Assembly: GCF_002237555.1 (NCBI RefSeq) | Contig: NZ_CP022540.1 | Span: 3,787,001-3,851,000 of the forward strand | Length of the DNA: 64,000 nucleotides | Direction of reading: 5' to 3' | Origin: Antarctobacter heliothermus | GTDB lineage: Bacteria > Pseudomonadota > Alphaproteobacteria > Rhodobacterales > Rhodobacteraceae | Shown: positions 44,568 through 55,879 of the stretch, piece after piece | Position numbering within the stretch: position 1 is the first letter of the stretch | How the letters are laid out: the number at the start of each line of letters is the position of its first letter | Translations under genes and position numbers: made by a program | Notes under the pieces: generated by a model | The model's input: only the letters and a program-made list of their open reading frames with translations | What the model was told of the DNA's origin: nothing | Database searches by the model: none

Positions 44568-45506
44568 ATGGGAAAAAGCAGCAAACAGAAGGACGCGCAG
44601 GAGCACGGCGGCTGGCGGGATCGCCTGTCCGACATGGCGCTGCGCGGCTTTATCGGGGCGGTCAACCTGCTCCCGGTGCGCCGCCGACTTGCGTTTGTCG
44701 GCTGGGCCGTCCGCCGCGTCATTGCACCGCCTCTGGGCTGGTACGCGCGGGTTGAGGCCAATCTTGATCACGTCTGGCCCGCCACCCCGCCCGACCGGAA
44801 ACGGGCCATCGCAGAGGCCGCAATCGATAATCTGGGCCGCGCACTAATCGAAAATTATGACCCGCAGGAAATGTTGCGCCGGGGCGCGGCATATCCGGTG
44901 ACTGGCCCCGGCCTGTCCGCATTGGAAGAAGCCTGCGCAGAGGGCCGCCCGGTCCTGCTGCTGTCGGGGCATTACGGTAATCCGGTCTGTGCGCGCTGTG
45001 CTCTGGTGGCGCGGGGCATTCCGGTGGGCGGCTTTCTGCGCCCGCTGTCGAATCCCTATTCGAACGCACGTTATATCCAGAATTACCGCGATGTGGCCGA
45101 TCCTGTCTTTGTTCAAGGACGGCGCGGGTTGATGGACCTGCTCAAGCACATCCGCGACGGGGGCGTTGCTGCTATGGCCTTTGATGTCTTCGAAAGCTCT
45201 GGCCCCGCCATCGACTTTCTGGGCCAGCCAGCGCCAACCACCCTGTCCCCCGCCGAGATCGCGCTGAAGACAAACGCCCTGCTGATCCCTTACTTCGGCA
45301 TCCGCCGAAGTGATGGCTATGGCTTTGACGCCGTCGTCGAAGAACCGATCCCGCACGGCGATGCTCTGGAGATGATGCGTGAGGCAACCCGCCGGCTAGA
45401 GGCGCGGATCGAAGCCGATCCAGGTCAATGGATGTGGACGCACCGACGCTGGAAACCCAAGCGCCAGAAAAAGCGTCAGCGCAAGCGGGCCGCAGCCACG
45501 ATGTGA
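44568..45506 (+). CDS. Lysophospholipid/lipid A acyltransferase (LpxL/HtrB family)
   Basis: A 312-residue membrane-associated acyltransferase. The family catalytic motif appears as LLLSGHYGNP (HX4D/E region, here with Asn), followed by VFVQGRRGLMDLLKHIRDGGVAAMAFDVFESSG and the C-terminal PGQWMWTHRRWK, typical of late lipid A acyltransferases. The Asp/Glu of the HX4(D/E) motif is not evident, so activity may differ. The C-terminus is very basic (KRQKKRQRKR). ATG at 44568 follows GGGGCGG. Its end overlaps the convergent DUF1223 gene by 31 bases. Confidence 0.8.
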   Translation: MGKSSKQKDAQEHGGWRDRLSDMALRGFIGAVNLLPVRRRLAFVGWAVRRVIAPPLGWYARVEANLDHVWPATPPDRKRAIAEAAIDNLGRALIENYDPQEMLRRGAAYPVTGPGLSALEEACAEGRPVLLLSGHYGNPVCARCALVARGIPVGGFLRPLSNPYSNARYIQNYRDVADPVFVQGRRGLMDLLKHIRDGGVAAMAFDVFESSGPAIDFLGQPAPTTLSPAEIALKTNALLIPYFGIRRSDGYGFDAVVEEPIPHGDALEMMREATRRLEARIEADPGQWMWTHRRWKPKRQKKRQRKRAAATM

Positions 45507-46171
45507 CCGTCAACCGGGTCCTGCACCAGCACAACCACCGGCTCACCCTCGTTCACCTGGACATTACCCTCATAGACGCCGCGCCCGTCCCAGCGCGCCA
45601 CCACATCCCAACTGTTTGCAATGTTGGTATAGGTCAGCGTGCGGCCTGCGTTTTCGCCTTTCGCGATCATCACTTGCTCTTGTGGCAGGTAGCGCACCAC
45701 ATGGATGTCGCAGGGGCGCAGGCCGCCCCGCGCTTCGGCGCGGATGTTGATGCTGTCGCCGTTGCGACTGACGTCGAGATCCACATGCGACGGCATCGCC
45801 GCGTGTTTGCTGATCAGCTTGGTCAATTTCATCGGGCGCGAGCCGACCACATCATCGACGCCGTTGACCACCATTTGCGGGGTATAAATCATCTTCCAGC
45901 CGCCGGTGCGCGCATAGGCTTTTTGCCGCCGGGTAAAGGCGTGCTTGGCAAAAACGTCTTTCCAGCCAATGTAGTCCCAGTAATCGACATGCAGGGCCAG
46001 CGCGATCACGTCGTCCCGGTCGCTCAGCTCGGCAAGGATGTCGTCGGCGGCCGGGCAAGAGGAACAGCCCTGCGACGTAAACAGCTCGACCACAACAGGA
46101 GAGTCCTGAGCGGCAACCGCCCCGGCCAGCGCAAACCATCCCGCCGCCATGTATCCCGCTACTCTGCGCAT
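45476..46171 (-). CDS. DUF1223 family secreted thioredoxin-fold protein
   Basis: A 231-residue protein with a signal peptide (RRVAGYMAAGWFALAGAVAAQ) and the DUF1223 start VVVELFTSQGCSSCPAADDIL, a CxxC pair at Cys36 and Cys39. The sequence HVDYWDYIGWKDVFA and TPQMVVNG are also typical. The fold is thioredoxin-like, but the function of the family is unknown; periplasmic redox chemistry is plausible. ATG at 46171 is chosen over the TTG at 46180. Confidence 0.84.
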   Translation of the reverse strand: MRRVAGYMAAGWFALAGAVAAQDSPVVVELFTSQGCSSCPAADDILAELSDRDDVIALALHVDYWDYIGWKDVFAKHAFTRRQKAYARTGGWKMIYTPQMVVNGVDDVVGSRPMKLTKLISKHAAMPSHVDLDVSRNGDSINIRAEARGGLRPCDIHVVRYLPQEQVMIAKGENAGRTLTYTNIANSWDVVARWDGRGVYEGNVQVNEGEPVVVLVQDPVDGHIVAAARLR

Positions 46172-46321
46172 GAATTCCAAGCCTTTGTCTGTTATCCCCA
46201 GTTCGGTCTACCCAAGCTCGTTCCTGAACGCCAATCAAGGTTTTGGGATAAAGCGTGACAGAACGCTTGGCTAGAGACATGAAAGCCGGGAAACACAGCA
46301 CAACCGGCGATTGGCCGGGCT

Positions 46322-46352
46322 TTGCCCGTCAAATTGTGTGCGACGGTATACA
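46322..46352 (+). promoter_or_regulatory. Candidate promoter upstream of aconitase gene
   Basis: TTGCCC (46322-46327) and TATACA (46347-46352) with a 19-base spacer lie about 92 bases before the acnA start. The -10 box is good, while the -35 and spacer are poor, so this is tentative. Confidence 0.35.
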
Positions 46353-46443
46353 AAAACGACGCACCCCCCTTGATAGACTCACCGGGTTTCGGCATGAGGG
46401 GCGCAAGCAACCCCTTTTCGTCACCCCATCGGAGGCATTTCCC

Positions 46444-49215
<2,772 letters not shown>

Positions 49216-49255
49216 GGTCATCGCGTCAGAGTAACTCTCTGAACTAAAATGGATT

Positions 49256-49292
49256 ATGGGCCGCTGTTCCTTTGGAACAGCGGCCCATTTCG
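49256..49292 (+). terminator. Rho-independent terminator after acnA
   Basis: A perfect 15-bp stem (49256-49270 with 49274-49288) with a three-base loop, followed by TT. It is one of the strongest hairpins in the window and ends the aconitase transcript. Confidence 0.88.
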
Positions 49293-49394
49293 TTTGTCGT
49301 CCCCGATTTGATAAACCACTGGTTCCCGGGCGGAACCGCCGCTAACCTCTCGGCCATAACCCTATGCAGCATTTGTCTCAGCCGGAGTTTCCAG

Positions 49395-50300
49395 ATGTCC
49401 GAAACCTTTACCCATATCTTTGCCGTCGGCGGCGTCGACGGATCGGGCAACTACCAGTTGCAAGGCCCCAATGCCATATCCTCGACCGTCAGCGACGGGG
49501 CGGATGGCGTCAACGACACCTCCACCGCCGTGGGCGACAATGTCACCTGGACGGTGTCCAGCGTTTTGGCCAGCGGCCCCTATGAGCTGATCGGCCTGAC
49601 CGTTGACGGCGACCCGGTGCTGTTCGACGGGTCCGCCGCCTATGTGGCGTCAAACAACCCGACACTTGGGCCCGGCGTTGTGAATGCCTCCAGCGACCCA
49701 AGCTACACCTACTGCTTTGCCGCCGGAACCTTGATCGCGACACCCTCCGGCGACGTCCCTGTCGAGACCCTGACCATCGGGGACACCGTGCTGACCGCTG
49801 CGGCCAGACCCGTGCCCGTCAGATGGATTGGCCGCCAGACCCTGCGCAGCCTGTTTGCCGGCCCCAGACAACAGCTTGTCCGTATTTGTGCAGGCGCGCT
49901 TGGTGGCGGCCTGCCCTACAGCGACCTGACCGTGACTGCTGATCACGGCATGATCCTTGACGGAGTGGTCGTCAATGCCTCCGCGCTGGTCAACGGCGAC
50001 AGCATCAACTTTGTGCCGCTGGCCGATCTCCCCGCACAGGTCACCGTCTACCATGTCGAGACAGAGGCGCATGACGTGATCCTCGCCAATGGTGCGCCGT
50101 CGGAGACCTTCATCGACTATCGCGACCGCCGCGCCTTTGACAATTTCGAGGAATACCTCGATCTCTACGGCCTCGAGCGGATCATCCCCGAGATGGCGCG
50201 CCCTCGGATCTCATCCCGGCGCATGTTGCCGCAGCAGATCCGGAACCGTTTGGAACCTGCCGACGCCTCAATGGCCCCCGACTTGGCCCGCCTTGCCTGA
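49395..50300 (+). CDS. Hint-domain protein 1 (Hint_2 family, variable N-terminus)
   Basis: A 301-residue protein. Residues 1-106 form a Gly/Asp/Ser-rich, beta-prone module without signal peptide. Residues 107-260 are a Hint (Hedgehog/intein) domain: nucleophile Cys107 in YCFAAGTLIATPSGD, the block-B TxxH motif TADHGM, VYHVETEAHDVILANG as block F. The intein-type final His-Asn is replaced by SETFID, so N-terminal cleavage or ester formation is possible but splicing is not expected. The C-terminal tail (RAFDNFEEYLDLYG, ERIIPEMARPRISSRRMLP) recurs in all five paralogues. First member of the array; start ATG at 49395. Confidence 0.88.
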   Translation: MSETFTHIFAVGGVDGSGNYQLQGPNAISSTVSDGADGVNDTSTAVGDNVTWTVSSVLASGPYELIGLTVDGDPVLFDGSAAYVASNNPTLGPGVVNASSDPSYTYCFAAGTLIATPSGDVPVETLTIGDTVLTAAARPVPVRWIGRQTLRSLFAGPRQQLVRICAGALGGGLPYSDLTVTADHGMILDGVVVNASALVNGDSINFVPLADLPAQVTVYHVETEAHDVILANGAPSETFIDYRDRRAFDNFEEYLDLYGLERIIPEMARPRISSRRMLPQQIRNRLEPADASMAPDLARLA

Positions 50301-50331
50301 CCGGATCAAGACCGCGAATCCGGTGGACTGA

Positions 50332-50403
50332 ATCGAACACGGCGGCGTGTACCTTTACGTTCTGCGCCCTCCGGCGAAAGCATCGTTCGCGGCAGAATGA
50401 GCC
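50332..50403 (+). pseudogene. Remnant of a second acnA 3' end
   Basis: The first 18 bases (50332-50349) are identical to 49162-49179 inside acnA. Translated in that frame the segment gives IEHGGVYLYVLRPPAKASF and then a stop, against IEHGGVLHYVLRNLAKS and a stop for the real aconitase: 12 of 17 residues match. It is followed by its own terminator-like hairpin. So Hint gene 1 and the present acnA terminator lie between two aconitase 3' ends. Confidence 0.7.
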
Positions 50404-50418
50404 GGTTGAACACTTGTG

Positions 50419-50446
50419 AAAAGGGCACTTCGGCGCCCCTTTTTTG
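50419..50446 (+). terminator. Terminator-like hairpin after the acnA remnant
   Basis: AAAAGGGC and GCGCCCCTTTTTT form a short stem with one bulge around CTTCG, ending in six T residues. It may be the original terminator of the duplicated aconitase end. Confidence 0.65.
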
Positions 50447-50554
50447 GTTGATCGGATGCGCTGTGCCAGACCTGCGTTAAACCAAGTTGCTTGACTTATC
50501 GTTAACCTTTGGGCGTGTTGATCGGCATTAATCTATTTCGAGGGACAAGAAATC

Positions 50555-51625
50555 ATGCCGACAACTTTCCATTTTGAGTCGCAAGTCGGCATCGGCCCCA
50601 AGAATACTCCAGCCTCTGCCAACCCCATCAATTTTGACGTCGAGATTACTGCACTGATCGACGACGGTTCGATCCTGCCCGGCGACGAGATCACACTGAC
50701 GCAACTCGACTTTATTCCCCCACCGGAATGGATCTCAGCGGGTCTGACCCCGGTGAACCAAGGCCCGGACCCCGGCGGCTCGGGGGCCGACGTCTACACC
50801 GCCTCTGCCTATTATTATGGAACAAAAGATTTTTCTTCGTCCATCGGAAACCAGACCGGGTTCATTTTCGGCGCTGATCCATCCTTTTCTATCGAGTTCG
50901 AGTTCCTGATCCTCTTCGACAACAACTTTGACTTCTTCGGCGCAGATGCGATCCTTTTGAACGGAATAGAATTCTGGAACCAGACCAGCACGTCTCTACC
51001 CCTACTCATTGAACCTGCCTGTTTTCTGGCTGGAACCACCATCGCCACGCCTGGCGGTTCAAGTGCCGTCGAAGACCTCCGGATCGGACAGCCGATCTTG
51101 ACCGCTGATGGGCGGGTGGTGCCGGTCAGATGGATCGGTCGGCAGATCATTCACAAGTCGTTCTCAGGCAGCAAGGCGCAGCCAGTGCGCTTGCGCGCCG
51201 GAGCCTTGGGCGATGGACTGCCCCACAGCGACCTCACCGTAACCGCCGATCACGGAATGATCCTTGACGGAGTGGTCGTCAATGCCTCCGCGCTGGTCAA
51301 CGGCGACAGCATCGGTTTTGTGCCTCAGGCGGAATTGCCCGAGCAGTTCACCGTCTACCACGTCGAGACAGAGGCGCATGACGTGATCCTTGCCAATGGC
51401 GCGCCCGCAGAGACCTTTATCGACTACCGCGGTCGCCATGCGTTCGACAATTATGCCGAATACCTCGATCTCTACGGCTGTGAGCGTATCATCCCGGAAA
51501 TGCCGTCGCCCCGGATCAATACCCAACGAATGCTGCCGGACATGATCCGCCAAAAACTGGGAAACGCGGAGGACAAGCAGCTAGGGCACCAGATCGCGCC
51601 ATACGAGGACCGATTGATCGGCTAG
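50555..51625 (+). CDS. Hint-domain protein 2 (Hint_2 family, longest N-terminus)
   Basis: A 356-residue paralogue. The N-terminal module (1-155) is longer than in the others, rich in Phe, Asp and Pro, and contains IPPPEWIS and an IEFEFLILFDNNFDFFGAD segment resembling an extracellular beta sandwich; no signal peptide. Hint domain from Cys156 (CFLAGTTIATPGG), TADHGM as block B, HDVILANGAPAETFID at its end. The tail reads RHAFDNYAEYLDLYGCERIIPEMPSPRINTQRMLP. A 57-base stretch (51257-51313) is identical to one in Hint gene 1. Start ATG at 50555; an AGGGACAAG site precedes it. Confidence 0.88.
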   Translation: MPTTFHFESQVGIGPKNTPASANPINFDVEITALIDDGSILPGDEITLTQLDFIPPPEWISAGLTPVNQGPDPGGSGADVYTASAYYYGTKDFSSSIGNQTGFIFGADPSFSIEFEFLILFDNNFDFFGADAILLNGIEFWNQTSTSLPLLIEPACFLAGTTIATPGGSSAVEDLRIGQPILTADGRVVPVRWIGRQIIHKSFSGSKAQPVRLRAGALGDGLPHSDLTVTADHGMILDGVVVNASALVNGDSIGFVPQAELPEQFTVYHVETEAHDVILANGAPAETFIDYRGRHAFDNYAEYLDLYGCERIIPEMPSPRINTQRMLPDMIRQKLGNAEDKQLGHQIAPYEDRLIG

Positions 51626-51729
51626 ACTGTCCCTGATCCAGACTGACCACCGGCCCATTAACCTTGAGTTTACAAAGTCTGCCGCGCATACTGGAGTATA
51701 AGTTTAGTTTAGTACAGAAAGTGACCTTC

Positions 51730-52647
51730 ATGGCCGATTATGTTCTCAGCCCGATCGTTCAATACACCAACTACGGATCGGACGGAAATTTTAACGCAAA
51801 TTCAACATGGAACGATACCGTCACGGTGTCCGACGGCGCAATTGACGACAATCAATTCACGGATGGCGAAGGCGGCATCCAGATGGTGTTTTCGCCGAAT
51901 CCCGCGCAAGGTGTCATTTATCAGGGCCAGATTGAATACATGGGGGAATCGTACCCCATATTCGAAAACTTCACAGGCGCAGTCTTTGTGTTGGGCGTCC
52001 ACCTCCCAGAGGCAACATATGGGACGGTCGCCGATCTTGGGTCAGATACCAGCCCGTTCACCCTGTGCTTTGCCGAAGGCACGCGGATCGCTACGCCAAC
52101 AGGGGAAAGCGCCGTAGAAGCCCTGGCAATCGGTGACGCCGTCCTGAACGCTGCGGGCAACCCTGTTTCCGTTCGATGGATCGGGCGTCAGACTGTGCAG
52201 TCCCGGTTTGCCGGACCGAAGACCGCGATGGTCCGCATCTGCGCCGGTGCCCTTGGCGGCAACCTGCCCTACAGCGACCTGACTGTGACCGCAGATCACG
52301 GCATGATCCTTGACGGGCTCGTAATCAATGCATCCGCTCTGGTCGACGGCGACGGCATCGACTTTGTGCCTCTGGCCGAGATGCCCGACAGCTTCACCGT
52401 CTATCACATCGAGACAGAGTCGCATGACGTGATCCTCGCCAATGGTGCGCCGTCGGAAACCTTCATCGACTACCGCGGCCGCCGTGCGTTTGACAATTTC
52501 GACGAATACCTCGACCTCTACGGTGCCGAGCGGATCATTCCCGAGATGCACCGGCCGAGAATTTCATCGGCACGGCTCTTGCCACAGTCGATCTGCGACA
52601 AGCTGAAGATCAGCGCGCCCCTTTTGGATCTTGCCAAGTCCGCATAG
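51730..52647 (+). CDS. Hint-domain protein 3 (Hint_2 family)
   Basis: A 305-residue paralogue. The N-terminal module (1-112) begins ADYVLSPIVQYTNYGSDGNFNANSTWNDT and is unlike those of the other members. The Hint domain starts at Cys113 (CFAEGTRIATPTGE) with TADHGM and HDVILANGAPSETFID. The tail RRAFDNFDEYLDLYGAERIIPEMHRPRISSARLLP is shared. ATG at 51730 is chosen as the first ATG in frame; the extension to 51664 begins inside the intergenic region. It lies 104 bases after gene 2. Confidence 0.87.
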   Translation: MADYVLSPIVQYTNYGSDGNFNANSTWNDTVTVSDGAIDDNQFTDGEGGIQMVFSPNPAQGVIYQGQIEYMGESYPIFENFTGAVFVLGVHLPEATYGTVADLGSDTSPFTLCFAEGTRIATPTGESAVEALAIGDAVLNAAGNPVSVRWIGRQTVQSRFAGPKTAMVRICAGALGGNLPYSDLTVTADHGMILDGLVINASALVDGDGIDFVPLAEMPDSFTVYHIETESHDVILANGAPSETFIDYRGRRAFDNFDEYLDLYGAERIIPEMHRPRISSARLLPQSICDKLKISAPLLDLAKSA

Positions 52648-52893
52648 GGGCCTCTTAAAACACAGCGAGCAAGCAATCTTTGAAACCACTGCCACTGGCG
52701 TTGCAGACACTCCCCCTAAGCGGGTGCCCCCTGACATAACCCATGTCCCGACATTAGTTTTTTTAGCGCACTTGACTGCACGCCAAGCGGGACTGACCGA
52801 GATATAGATTGATGTGTGCTTGGATTTTCGCCTATCAACATACAGCGTTCATTTCTTCACGCAAAATAAACGAATAGTTAGAGAGAGAGTAGC

Positions 52894-53781
52894 ATGGGCA
52901 GTTTCTCGACAACACACGCCATCACCTACAATAGCGGCTCCTTCGAGGGTCCAGTACACAATTTCGTCGAGACCATCAGCGATGGCGACGCGGACACAAC
53001 CTTTGAAACCGGCGACACCCATTTCTATGTGGCCGGCGCCCTCACTATGGTCTTTCAGGGCACGGCGGTTGTCGACGGCATCACATGGCCGGTCTTCTCC
53101 TATCAAGAGGCTCCGACGTATTTCACAATTTTGATGGATCAGGCACCCGTCACTGTGCCGCCGACCCTATCGTATACTCCCGGTGAAACATTCAATAATG
53201 CCTGTTTCGCAGCAGGCACCCTGATCGCCACGCCTGCGGGCGACGTTCCCGTCGAGACCCTGCAAACCGGTGACCAGATCCGCACCGCCGATGGCCGCGA
53301 CGTCGCCGTGAAATGGTTGGGGCATCTCAGCTACAGACCCTTGTTCTGCTCCGCCAAGCACCTGCCCGTACGCATCCGTGCGGGCGCTTTGGGCGACGGC
53401 CTGCCTCTGGCTGATCTGGTGGTGACCGCCGATCATGGCATTATCATCGATGGGCTTGTGGTCAACGCCTCTGCGCTGATCAATGGCACGACCATCGATT
53501 TTGTCCCTGTGAAGGAACTTCCTGACAGGCTGACGGTCTATCACGTCGAGACAGACGCGCATGACGTCATCCTCGCCAATGGCGCGCCTGCAGAGACCTT
53601 CATCGACTACCGCGACCGTCGTGCCTTTGACAATTTCGGCGAATACCTCGAGCTATGCAGCTGTGAGCGGATCATCCCGGAAATGGACCGCCCGCGCATT
53701 TCCAGCGCTCGCCATTTGCCCGATGCGACCAGAGAAAGGTTGGGGATCACAGCGGCGGATCATCTTGCGTCTGCTTCCTGA
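52894..53781 (+). CDS. Hint-domain protein 4 (Hint_2 family)
   Basis: A 295-residue paralogue. Its N-terminal module (1-103) begins GSFSTTHAITYNSGSFEGPVHNF, has a GDADTTFETGDTHFYVAG segment, and is again distinct. Hint domain from Cys104 (CFAAGTLIATPAGD), block B TADHGI, block F VYHVETDAHDVILANG. The tail has RRAFDNFGEYLELCSCERIIPEM with an extra Cys pair. GAGAGAGAG lies just before the ATG. The 246 bases before it are richer in A and T and hold no gene that I can see. Confidence 0.87.
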   Translation: MGSFSTTHAITYNSGSFEGPVHNFVETISDGDADTTFETGDTHFYVAGALTMVFQGTAVVDGITWPVFSYQEAPTYFTILMDQAPVTVPPTLSYTPGETFNNACFAAGTLIATPAGDVPVETLQTGDQIRTADGRDVAVKWLGHLSYRPLFCSAKHLPVRIRAGALGDGLPLADLVVTADHGIIIDGLVVNASALINGTTIDFVPVKELPDRLTVYHVETDAHDVILANGAPAETFIDYRDRRAFDNFGEYLELCSCERIIPEMDRPRISSARHLPDATRERLGITAADHLASAS

Positions 53782-54431
53782 CTGTCAAAGGGTTTCCCTT
53801 CCCGTGAGGTGTCCGACTTCGCGCCAGACGACCTGATAAAGGTCACGCTCCTGAAATTCGTGCTCTCCCCAAAGCGTGGTGGTAGAGATCTCAACAGCTG
53901 TTGGGAAACGTGACACGATTCACGCTCATCTGGGATGAGCCATCCACTATGCTGCAGAGTGGCTCATCGATAGAACGTCTTGCCTGCACATTTTTTATTT
54001 TGCCTTTTTAAATAGCGATCTCGCATTGGCATCAACAATGCGGTCGAGGCCCGAAAGCGCCAATCGGAAATCGAATCCGAACAGCGGGTGGGGCACCTCG
54101 CCCAAAGCCACATTTGCGACACAACATTTAACGACCGTTAATCCTTTATTAACACTTTCCTCGCAGATTGGACATGATCCGCCCGCCAAGAACAACTGCA
54201 CAAAAGGAGACTCTCTAAGGTTGATGTCGTGAAGTTATCAACCTTTTCTGTTTGTTTTCTGCGTGTTGCTTCGTGTTCAAAAGCCCACCGAGACAAGCGA
54301 GCAATCAAATCACATTCAGCTCTGAAGAAAACCTTCTTTCGAGCGCACCCATGAATCATGCCTTGCGCTGCGTCTAGTTATTTCGACGCAGGCACCTCCC
54401 CAAAGGCATAAACATCAGGAGACTGTATTAT
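53782..54431. other. 650-base gap within the Hint array
   Basis: No convincing gene. It contains a perfect 7-bp inverted repeat (53923-53929 with 53933-53939, TGG loop), a second GCTCATC at about 53961, T-rich patches near 53990-54010, and A/T-rich sequence around 54120-54160 and 54240-54330. The A/T content is clearly above that of neighbouring genes, in keeping with an upstream control region for Hint gene 5 or with acquired DNA. Confidence 0.5.
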
Positions 54432-55367
54432 ATGTCCAGTATCGATCTTTCCGACGTCTATCAGTTCGACGGCGGCCTGCTATCACTTAGCTTGGGCGGT
54501 TCGACCACAACGCTGCTTTCCGACCTTAGCGCGCAAAGCCCGGCGGTCGTAGTCGACGCCAACGACTCTTTCGAGCAAACCGACGATGGCGTCACTACGT
54601 TTAATGGTGATACAATCGATTACGTTGGCAACGGAACAGCCTCCTTGCTGGGTATTATCGACCCGCAAGACTTCGTTATGTTCAACGCATCGGGTAGCAC
54701 CTATCTTTGGTTCCCAAATGGCACTCCAGTCGGTGCCGGTGTTTCAATGACGTTCGAATTGGATGACGCTGGTGCCTACGCATATTGCTTTGCCGCAGAC
54801 ACGCTGATCGCTGGCCCAGACGGGGAACGCAAGGTTCAGGACCTGACCATCGGCGACACGATCCTGACTGCAGACGGCAAAGAAACCGCTGTCAAATGGA
54901 TCGGACGCCAAACGCTGAACAAGATGTTTGGCGAAGCGTCCAAACAGATGGTGCGCATCTCCGCCGGCGCGCTGGGTTCAGGCCTGCCGCACAGCGACCT
55001 GACTTTGACCGCCGATCACGGTCTCAGCCTTGATGGGTACTTGGTAAACGCCTCGGCTTTGGTCAATGGGACGACTGTTTCATTCGTCCCGACATCGGAA
55101 CTCGAGATGCAGTTCACGGTCTACCATATCGAAACCGAGGGCCATCAAGAGATTTTGGCCAACGGCGCGGCTGCCGAAACCTTCATCGACTACGCCGAGC
55201 GCAAAAAGTTCGACAACTACGATGAGTTCGTTGAACTGATCGGCGCTGAGCACGTCATTGCGGAAATGGATAAGCCACGCGTATCCGCGCGCCGCATGTT
55301 GCCCCCGGAACTGAAGGCACGGCTTGATCTTGACTACGCAGACGTCGAACTAAGTGCGTGTGCCTGA
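54432..55367 (+). CDS. Hint-domain protein 5 (Hint_2 family, most divergent)
   Basis: A 311-residue paralogue. The N-terminal module (1-118) begins SSIDLSDVYQFDGGLLSLSLGG, is acidic and has no signal peptide. The Hint domain begins at Cys119 (CFAADTLIAGPDGE, with Asp and Gly changes in the usual AGT-IATP), has TADHGL, and ends HQEILANGAAAETFID instead of HDVILANG. The tail KKFDNYDEFVELIGAEHVIAEMDKPRVSARRMLP is the most diverged. AGGAG lies 12 bases before the ATG. A strong terminator follows. Confidence 0.87.
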   Translation: MSSIDLSDVYQFDGGLLSLSLGGSTTTLLSDLSAQSPAVVVDANDSFEQTDDGVTTFNGDTIDYVGNGTASLLGIIDPQDFVMFNASGSTYLWFPNGTPVGAGVSMTFELDDAGAYAYCFAADTLIAGPDGERKVQDLTIGDTILTADGKETAVKWIGRQTLNKMFGEASKQMVRISAGALGSGLPHSDLTLTADHGLSLDGYLVNASALVNGTTVSFVPTSELEMQFTVYHIETEGHQEILANGAAAETFIDYAERKKFDNYDEFVELIGAEHVIAEMDKPRVSARRMLPPELKARLDLDYADVELSACA

Positions 55368-55419
55368 TCAAAGTTAATGTCTTTGCCGCTTGAGCAGGAC
55401 ACAGATAGTTGAGAATTTG

Positions 55420-55457
55420 ACGGGCCTTGCCATTCGTTGGCAAGGCCCGTTCGCTTT
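55420..55457 (+). terminator. Rho-independent terminator after the Hint array
   Basis: A perfect 13-bp stem (55420-55432 with 55438-55450), a five-base loop and a TTTT run (55454-55457) four bases later. From here to 55726 I see no gene. Confidence 0.88.
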
Positions 55458-55726
55458 TCGTAATTCGGGAAAAGAACGGGAAACAGCGACACTTGGTATC
55501 CAGTGCCAATCCTCAGAGGCACTCCCCCAGAAGAGACAAATCCCCACTTGGATTCAGGAGCCGATCAAAGTCAGGCAAGAAAGCGCCTGACTTCACTGCA
55601 GAGCGGCCCACTTTCGCGCAAATCCTCCTCACCGGCGGTTTTCCTGACCTTCGCGCCCGCAAGTTCCCCCTGTAAATTAATCTCGTGACCCCATGTCTTG
55701 GGCATAAGAAAGAACGAGGCAGGACT

Positions 55727-55858
55727 ATGAGAACCCTAACACTTTTGCAGGCTGCGGCCCTGCTGATGCTGGCTGTGATCGGCGCCTATGCCGGGCAGGA
55801 TTCAGGCGAACACAATTGCGCAGCCCCCGCAGCAACGGTGAAGGTCTGCGAACACTGA
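55727..55858 (+). CDS. Small secreted or membrane-anchored peptide
   Basis: A 43-residue open frame with a hydrophobic leader (RTLTLLQAAALLMLAVIGAYA) and a short tail with two Cys (GEHNCAAPAATVKVCEH). GAGGCAGG lies a few bases before the ATG. It could be a small exported protein or a one-helix membrane peptide. No family is recognised. It is convergent with the cytochrome c gene (21 bases between stops). Confidence 0.55.
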   Translation: MRTLTLLQAAALLMLAVIGAYAGQDSGEHNCAAPAATVKVCEH

Positions 55859-55879
55859 ACGCGCGCCCAACTTGCGACC

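Noticed and set aside
53995..54201. 68-codon minus-strand frame with several Cys in the Hint-array gap
   Set aside because: No signal, no ribosome site and no known motif; low support in an A/T-rich stretch.
49395..55367. Treating the Hint domains as inteins
   Set aside because: They are not inside a host protein, lack the terminal His-Asn and are followed by a conserved tail instead of an extein.
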